From: Nocardioides baculatus
GTDB lineage: Bacteria > Actinomycetota > Actinomycetes > Propionibacteriales > Nocardioidaceae
Assembly (NCBI RefSeq): GCF_016735675.1
Contig: NZ_JAERSG010000003.1
Location: 558,001-622,000, forward strand
Length of the DNA: 64,000 nucleotides
Direction: 5' to 3'
Made by a program: the position numbers and the translations under genes. Positions 59,095 through 64,000 of this stretch are shown here, piece by piece. Numbering within the stretch: the stretch's first letter is position 1; each line of letters starts with the position of its first letter. The notes below the pieces were generated by a model. That model was not told the origin of the DNA. It worked only from the letters and a program-made list of their open reading frames with translations, and did not search any database.

Positions 59095-59829
59095 CTACAC
59101 CAGCAGGACGTAGGAGCCCAGCGCCACCAGCCAGGACATGAAGGACCCGAGCAGGAAGTACTCCGTCATCTCGTGGACGGTCGCCTGCTCCTGGCGGGAG
59201 GAGAGCTCGGGGAAGCGGAGCAACCCCTTGGCCGCGACGACGATCGAGGCCGCCGTCACCTGCCCGCCCATGGCGAGGGCGAGGATGAAGACGCGCTCGA
59301 GCGGGCCGAGGAGGCGGCCGCCCTTGAGCTTGGTCTCCGGCATCGCGCCGTCCTTGCCGGGGTTGATCGTGCCCGTCGACTTCAGCACCAGCCGGACGAG
59401 CACGTTGCCGGTGGAGAGCTGGAGACCGAAGGCGCCGAGCAGCAGGAGGAACCTGTCGGCGCTGAGTCCGTCGACGGCCGGCAACGACATCGAGCCGAGC
59501 CACCTGTCCAGCGGACCGTCGGCCGCGGGTGCGAGGCCGGAGCAGGCGACGCCCGCCGTGAGCGCGACGCCGAAGAGGGCCAGCGGCACCCACGCCGCGG
59601 TCTGCGCGGGATGACCGAATCCCCACGTCACCGCGAAGCCCCACGCCAGCACGACGACCGCGATCACCAGGAGCGCGACCACGTCGCGCCCGGAGGTCAT
59701 GTCCGCGAGCATGCCGAGCACGAGCACGCTGAGCGCACCGATCATCTGCGGCAGCAGCTTGACCTTGCGCGCGGAGTGCACCAGGTCGGTGACCGCGAAG
59801 CCGATCAGCAGGATCCCGAGCCAGCTCAT
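59095..59829 (-). CDS. Polytopic membrane protein, partner of SatD
   Basis: 244-aa membrane protein with six or seven helices. Conserved-looking loops are MPETKLKGGRLLGPLERVFILALAMGGQ (a charged segment before a helix) and RFPELSSRQEQATVHEMTEYFLLGSFMSW near the C terminus, a pattern seen in DUF3307-like proteins that travel with satD genes. It starts 24 bp after the satD stop. Function unknown. Confidence 0.75.
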   Translation of the reverse strand: MSWLGILLIGFAVTDLVHSARKVKLLPQMIGALSVLVLGMLADMTSGRDVVALLVIAVVVLAWGFAVTWGFGHPAQTAAWVPLALFGVALTAGVACSGLAPAADGPLDRWLGSMSLPAVDGLSADRFLLLLGAFGLQLSTGNVLVRLVLKSTGTINPGKDGAMPETKLKGGRLLGPLERVFILALAMGGQVTAASIVVAAKGLLRFPELSSRQEQATVHEMTEYFLLGSFMSWLVALGSYVLLV

Positions 59830-59853
59830 CGCATCACCCTCGTCACAGTCCTC

Positions 59854-60501
59854 TCACAGTCCTTGCACCATTTCGTCGACCGCCAGCACCACACCGATCC
59901 CGTCCGCCCGGATCCGCTGGGAGACCGCTGACGGGCTGATGCCCAGGTCGTCGGCGATCACCTGCTGCATCCGCCCCCTCAGCAGACCATCCAGTACCGA
60001 CATCGACCGCTCCGACAGGCCGGAGACGATCTGGTCCCTCGCCATCAGCGCAGCGTTCACCAGCTCGGGTGACGGCCCCGGCTCCCCGTCCGCGGCGACG
60101 TACGCCGTCCGCACGGCGCGCAGCGGCGCCTTGCGTTCGTAGCCCTCGAGGACCTCCACCGCCGCCCGGGCGGCCCACCAGCCAGGACCGTCCTCCACGC
60201 GTGGCTCCTCGGCCAGCACGAGCACCCGACCCCAGCCGATGCCCTGGCGCACGTCGACGTGCGGCAGCAGCGCCAGCCGGATCCGCAGGGTTGCCGCGAT
60301 CGCGTCGCCGAGCGTCGCGAAGATGCCCTGGAACTCGTCGCCCGTGCCGATCCGCAGCGGCACCGGCGGGGCGTACGCCTCGTTGACGGACGCCACCGCC
60401 TGCTCGAAGCGCGCGTGGATGGCCGGCCGGTCGACGCTGCGGCGCGAACCGACCAGGTCACCGATCACGGTGACTGAAGCATCGGTCTTCACTTCATCCA
60501 T
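59854..60501 (-). CDS. SatD family protein with C-terminal HTH
   Basis: 215-aa protein: N-terminal SVTVIGDLVGSRRSVDR and RIGTGDEFQGIFATLGDAIAATLRIRLAL resemble a degenerate cyclase-like or SatD fold; the C terminus carries a helix-turn-helix (LLRGRMQQVIADDLGISPSAVSQRIRADG). SatD was named from a Streptococcus acid-tolerance locus, but its role is unclear. It is paired with a membrane protein. The start region is AT-rich and contains a dyad, so self-regulation through the HTH is likely. ATG 60501. Confidence 0.82.
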   Translation of the reverse strand: MDEVKTDASVTVIGDLVGSRRSVDRPAIHARFEQAVASVNEAYAPPVPLRIGTGDEFQGIFATLGDAIAATLRIRLALLPHVDVRQGIGWGRVLVLAEEPRVEDGPGWWAARAAVEVLEGYERKAPLRAVRTAYVAADGEPGPSPELVNAALMARDQIVSGLSERSMSVLDGLLRGRMQQVIADDLGISPSAVSQRIRADGIGVVLAVDEMVQGL

Positions 60502-60507
60502 ATGAAG
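60492..60507. promoter_or_regulatory. Dyad over the satD start codon, putative autoregulatory site
   Basis: CTTCATCCATATGAAG, 6-bp arms around CCAT, covers the satD ATG. The next 40 bp upstream (to 60545) are conspicuously AT-rich for this window and contain further GATGAAG copies at 60529-60535. Confidence 0.45.
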
Positions 60508-60544
60508 AGCATAACTTATTTCAGATCAGATGAAGCGATGAGAT

Positions 60545-63514
60545 TCATTCCCAGAACACCCGCTCGACCACCGCATGGGCCCGCCGCGTGGTGCGGAGGT
60601 AGTCGTTGACCATCTGGTCCGACGAGCCCTGCGGGTAGCCGAGCACCCGCGCCACGGCCGCCCGCTCCTGCGCGTCGCGCGGCAGCTGGTCGGCCGGCTT
60701 GCCCCGGACCAGCGTCACGGCGTTGCGCACCCGCGACACCAGCCGCCACGCCTCGGCGAGCGTGGCCGCATCGTCCGACGAGATCAACGACGCCTCGGCC
60801 GCGGCCTCCAGGGCGGGCAGCGTCTGCGGGGTCCGCAGCTCCTCGACCCGGCCGGCGTGCCGCATCTGGAGCAGCTGGACGGTCCACTCGACGTCGGCCA
60901 GTCCCCCGCGACCGAGCTTGAGGTGCGTCTGCCGGTCGGCCCCACGCGGCAGCCGCTCGTTGTCGACGCGCGCCTTGATCCGGCGTACCTCGATCACGTC
61001 GTCCTGCGAGATCCCCTCGACCGGAAAACGGAGAGGATCGATGAGCGAGGTGAACCGCGCCCGCAGGTCCGCGTCGCCGGCGATGGGATCGGCACGCAGG
61101 AGTGCCTGGAACTCCCACACGTGCGACCACTTCTCGTAGTACGCCGCGTAGGACTCGACCGTGCGCACCATCGGGCCGTTCTTGCCCTCCGGGCGCAGGT
61201 CGGGGTCGACCTCCAGCGGCGGGTCGCTCGCCGGCAGCGACAGCAGCCGCCGGACCTCCGCCACGACCGCCGTGGCGAAGGACGAGGCGACCTGCGGCTC
61301 CACGCCCTCGACCGGCTCGTGCACGAACATCACGTCGGCGTCGGAGCCGTAGGACAGCTCGAAGCCGCCGTAGCGACCCATCGCGATCACGGCGAGGCGT
61401 GCGGGGTCCGACTCCAGCCCGCGCTGCGTCCGGACGGCGTAGCACGCGATGTCGAGCGTCGCCTGCAGCGTCGCATCGGTCAGCCGGCTCAGCCCCTGCC
61501 CGACCAGCGCCACGTCGGTCCCGGCCACCAGCTCGCCGCACGCGATCCGCAGCAGCTCGCGACGGCGTACGCCCCGCACCGCCACGACCGCGGCCTCCGC
61601 CGTCTCGGCCCGCACGGTCAGCGCCTGCATCTCCGCCAGCGCGGCCTCGGCGCTCAGCGGGACGAGCGACTCCCCCAGCATCTTCACGCCCTGCGGCTCG
61701 CGCTCGAGCAGGTCGGTGGCATAGCGCGAGGTGCCAAGGACGTGGGCCAGCCGCTGGGCGACCTCCCCCTCGTCGCGCAGCATCGTGAGGTACCACGGTG
61801 TCCGGCCGAGGCTCTCGCTGATCCGGCGGAAGCCGAAGAGGCCCGCGTCGGGGTCGGGCGAGTCGGCGAACCACTCGAGGAGCACCGGCAGCAGCGTCCG
61901 CTGGATGTCGGAGGTGCGCGACACCCCGCTCGTCAGGACCTCGAGGTGCCGCAGCGCGGCCTTCGGGTCGAGGTAGCCCAGCGCGGCCAGGCGGGCCTCG
62001 GCCGCCTCGAGCGACAGCCGCGCCTCGGCACCGGGGAGCTTGGCCACGGCGCCGAGCAGCGGCCGGTAGAAGAGCTTCTCGTGGAGCCGACGGACCTCGC
62101 GGCGGTGGTACTTCCACTGCTTGTCGAGCTGGACGGCCGGCTCGGAGAAGAGCCCGAGCGACCGTCCGAGCCGGCGCAGCGACGCGTCGTCGGCGGGCAG
62201 CACGTGCGTACGCCGCAGCTGGTGCAGCTGGATCCGGTGCTCGAGGGTGCGGAGGAAGGAGTAGGCCTCGTGCAGCTTCTCGCCGTCCTCACGGCCGACG
62301 TAACCGCCGTCGATCAGCTCGGCCAGCGCGCTGAGCGTGGCCCCAGCGCGGAGCGTCCGGTCGGCGCGACCGTGCACGAGCTGGAGCAGCTGGACCGCGA
62401 ACTCGACGTCGCGCAGGCCACCCGAGCCGAGCTTGATCTGGCGGTCGGCCTCCGCGGCCGGGATGTTGTCGACGACGCGGCGCCGCATCGCCTGCACGTC
62501 GCCGACGAAGCCGTCGCGCTCGGCGGCGCTCCACACCAGCGGCTCGACCATCTCGACGTACGCGCGACCGAGCGCGAGGTCGCCGGCCACCGGGCGTGCC
62601 TTGAGCAGCGCCTGGAACTCCCAGGTCTTGGCCCACTTCTCGTAGTAGCCCTGATGGCTGCCGAGGGTCCGGGTCAGCGGTCCCTGGCTGCCCTCGGGCC
62701 GCAGGTTGGCGTCGACCGGCCAGATCGTGCCCTCGCGGGTGTGGTCGGAGCAGATCCGCATCAGGTGTGACGCGAGCTGGGTCGCAGCGCGCAGCGCGGT
62801 GCCCTCGTCGGCTCCGTCGACGGCCTCGTGCACGAAGATCACGTCGACGTCGGAGACGTAGTTGAGCTCGTGCCCACCGCACTTGCCCATCGCGATCACC
62901 GCCAGCCGGACGGAGTCGTACGACTCCACGCGGGCGCGCGCGATGGCCAGTGCCGCCTCCAGGGTGGCGGCGGCGAGGTCGGAGATCTCGGCGGCGGCGT
63001 CGTCGACGCCGACGTGGTGGGCGAGGTCGCGGGCGGCGAGGCGGAGCAGGATCCGGCGGTACTCCACCCGTAGCGCGTCCACCGCCTCGGCGTCGGCCAT
63101 CTCGGAGACGGGTACGTCCGCGCGCGCGTCCGCGCCGACCGCGGTCAGCATCGACTCCCGGACGGCGTACGCCGCCGCGCGGGTGCTGCCGAGCGTCGGG
63201 TCGGTGAGCTCGCGCCAGTGCCCGGGGTGTCGCACGAGGTGCTGGGTCAGCGCGGCGCTCGCCCCGAGCACGGTGCACAACCGCATGGCCGTGCCCTCGT
63301 CGTCGGCGAGCGCGGCGAGCATCGTGGCGCCGTCCGCCTCGGACTGGGCGTCGACCAGCCGCAGCAGCCCCTCCAGCGCCGCGTCCGGGTCGGCGGTGAC
63401 GGCCAGCTTGGCGGTCAGCGGCTTCGCGGCGGCACCGAGCCGCTCGATGCCCTGCTTGGCCGCCGGCCCGTCGACGAAGCCGATCCGTACGAAGTCCCCG
63501 CTGGTCGTGGTCAT
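60545..63514 (-). CDS. glnE: Bifunctional glutamine synthetase adenylyltransferase/deadenylase
   Basis: 989-aa GlnE with two homologous nucleotidyltransferase halves. The N-terminal (deadenylating) active site is NYVSDVDVIFVHEA, the C-terminal (adenylylating) one is SYGSDADVMFVHEP, both with Asp-x-Asp. Each half is followed by the regulatory helical block (LGSGGLRDVEFAVQLLQL and LGRGGLADVEWTVQLLQM). It modifies glutamine synthetase in response to nitrogen status, directed by PII. ATG 63514 overlaps the amidotransferase stop by 4 nt; the frame continues upstream only as a shadow. Confidence 0.95.
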   Translation of the reverse strand: MTTTSGDFVRIGFVDGPAAKQGIERLGAAAKPLTAKLAVTADPDAALEGLLRLVDAQSEADGATMLAALADDEGTAMRLCTVLGASAALTQHLVRHPGHWRELTDPTLGSTRAAAYAVRESMLTAVGADARADVPVSEMADAEAVDALRVEYRRILLRLAARDLAHHVGVDDAAAEISDLAAATLEAALAIARARVESYDSVRLAVIAMGKCGGHELNYVSDVDVIFVHEAVDGADEGTALRAATQLASHLMRICSDHTREGTIWPVDANLRPEGSQGPLTRTLGSHQGYYEKWAKTWEFQALLKARPVAGDLALGRAYVEMVEPLVWSAAERDGFVGDVQAMRRRVVDNIPAAEADRQIKLGSGGLRDVEFAVQLLQLVHGRADRTLRAGATLSALAELIDGGYVGREDGEKLHEAYSFLRTLEHRIQLHQLRRTHVLPADDASLRRLGRSLGLFSEPAVQLDKQWKYHRREVRRLHEKLFYRPLLGAVAKLPGAEARLSLEAAEARLAALGYLDPKAALRHLEVLTSGVSRTSDIQRTLLPVLLEWFADSPDPDAGLFGFRRISESLGRTPWYLTMLRDEGEVAQRLAHVLGTSRYATDLLEREPQGVKMLGESLVPLSAEAALAEMQALTVRAETAEAAVVAVRGVRRRELLRIACGELVAGTDVALVGQGLSRLTDATLQATLDIACYAVRTQRGLESDPARLAVIAMGRYGGFELSYGSDADVMFVHEPVEGVEPQVASSFATAVVAEVRRLLSLPASDPPLEVDPDLRPEGKNGPMVRTVESYAAYYEKWSHVWEFQALLRADPIAGDADLRARFTSLIDPLRFPVEGISQDDVIEVRRIKARVDNERLPRGADRQTHLKLGRGGLADVEWTVQLLQMRHAGRVEELRTPQTLPALEAAAEASLISSDDAATLAEAWRLVSRVRNAVTLVRGKPADQLPRDAQERAAVARVLGYPQGSSDQMVNDYLRTTRRAHAVVERVFWE

Positions 63515-64000
63515 CGCTCGTCCCTCGCGATCTCCGCGAACCGCTGGACCAGCGGCCGCCAGTGCGACTCGAGCGACTGCTCGGCGTCCTTGATCTCCGC
63601 GAGCACGACGTGCTCGTCGAGGCCCAGCGCGACGAGGTCGTCGCGGTCCTCGGCCGCCCAGCCTGTGACGACGTCGGTGTCGACCTCGGGGTGCGCCTGG
63701 ACGCCCCACGCGAGTCGCGCGAAGCGAGCCACCTGCACCTCACCGCCGGGTGTCCGGGCGAGGACCACCCCGTCGTCCGGGAGCGTCGCGACGATGTCGT
63801 TGTTCCAGTGGATCGCCGCCTCGCCGCCGGCGTGGGCACCGAAGAGCAGGTCGGCGGCGTCCGCGCTCCAGCCCACCGGCTGGAGCCCGACGGTCTGGCC
63901 ACGCGGGTTCTTCACGACCTCGCCACCGAGCGCGACCGCCAGCACCTGGTGGCCCAGGCAGATCCCGAGCACCGGCACCGAGGCGGCGACCGCGTCGCGC
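63511..64000 (-). CDS. Class I glutamine amidotransferase, 5' end outside the window
   Basis: Partial: at least 162 C-terminal residues. The nucleophile elbow GICLGHQ (Cys) lies about 13 residues from the window edge, and the His and Glu of the triad are in GVQAHPEVD. So the whole catalytic triad is inside, and only the N-terminal strands are missing. It resembles stand-alone GMP-synthase-like amidotransferases of the type annotated as PuuD/GuaA-like. Its stop overlaps glnE (ATGA), tying it to nitrogen metabolism. The substrate is unknown. Confidence 0.87.
   Translation of the reverse strand, partial: RDAVAASVPVLGICLGHQVLAVALGGEVVKNPRGQTVGLQPVGWSADAADLLFGAHAGGEAAIHWNNDIVATLPDDGVVLARTPGGEVQVARFARLAWGVQAHPEVDTDVVTGWAAEDRDDLVALGLDEHVVLAEIKDAEQSLESHWRPLVQRFAEIARDER

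Noticed and set aside
1..64000. CRISPR arrays, prophage, insertion sequences, tRNA or rRNA genes
   Set aside because: No regularly spaced repeats, transposase or integrase motifs, cloverleaf-like or rRNA sequences were recognised by reading. A tRNAscan/Infernal run would settle small RNAs.

Overview
The window is high-GC, gene-dense DNA typical of an actinobacterium. Many starts are GTG, neighbouring genes often overlap by 4 nt (ATGA/GTGA), two proteins carry twin-arginine signals, and there are glnE, a two-domain universal stress protein, a large-subunit catalase, TerD and a WYL regulator. Protein similarity recalled from memory points to a Nocardioides-like member of the Propionibacteriales; genus is an inference. 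I see no rRNA, tRNA, CRISPR array, insertion sequence or prophage.

Layout. 1-7.1 kb: a zinc-ribbon-like small protein, a secreted GH16 glycosidase, a thiolase, an OhrR-type regulator translationally coupled to a stand-alone LigD 3'-phosphoesterase, a sigma-region-2 fragment, RF3 and SelO. 7.1-10.5 kb: a Clp protease module made of a PopR/ClgR-type activator ending in an ssrA-like ALALAA tail, an intact ClpP and a catalytically dead ClpP partner. Matching palindromes lie upstream of the regulator and of the clpP pair. 10.5-21 kb: amidohydrolase, AtoE transporter, then a Rid protein divergent from a six-gene CoA-thioester aromatic operon (FAH hydrolase, cupin, thioesterase, CoA ligase, fused flavin monooxygenase/OYE, PaaX repressor). 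21-25.5 kb: a TetR gene with a likely operator, a frameshifted MscS-like membrane gene, a zinc-binding protein, an MDR oxidoreductase and a universal stress protein.

25.6-31 kb: a five-gene operon (amidohydrolase, DUF59-type protein, Zn alcohol dehydrogenase, DUF1097, ABM monooxygenase) divergent from a GAF/AAA/Fis activator. This matches the accessory part of propane/phenol (Mim/Prm) monooxygenase clusters, but no monooxygenase genes are in the window. 31-36.3 kb: catalase followed, with overlapping starts, by an acyl-CoA dehydrogenase-like protein, a PIG-L deacetylase/methyltransferase fusion and a GT2 glycosyltransferase, an unassigned small-molecule cluster. 36.3-38.8 kb: exonuclease, MerR regulator divergent from Hsp20, membrane protein. 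38.8-43.6 kb: PhoX-like phosphatase, ceramidase-like protein and 5'-nucleotidase.

43.6-51.5 kb: a minus-strand run (WYL regulator, 2'-5' RNA ligase, small protein, threonine aldolase, CtlX), a VOC protein, and cobalamin lower-ligand genes cobT-cobS-cobU followed by a frameshifted HpcH/HpaI aldolase. 51.5-60.5 kb: a long hairpin repeat, membrane protein, lipoprotein, membrane adenylate cyclase, sulfatase, glutaminase, TerD, RTX-like secreted protein, membrane protein and SatD. 60.5-64 kb: glnE coupled to a class I glutamine amidotransferase that runs off the window.

A recurring pattern is a TAnnnT-like -10 element exactly 6 nt before the start codon, implying leaderless mRNAs for at least six genes. 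Two genes (MscS-like, aldolase) are each broken by a single frameshift that preserves the rest of the protein, so sequencing error and recent inactivation are both possible.
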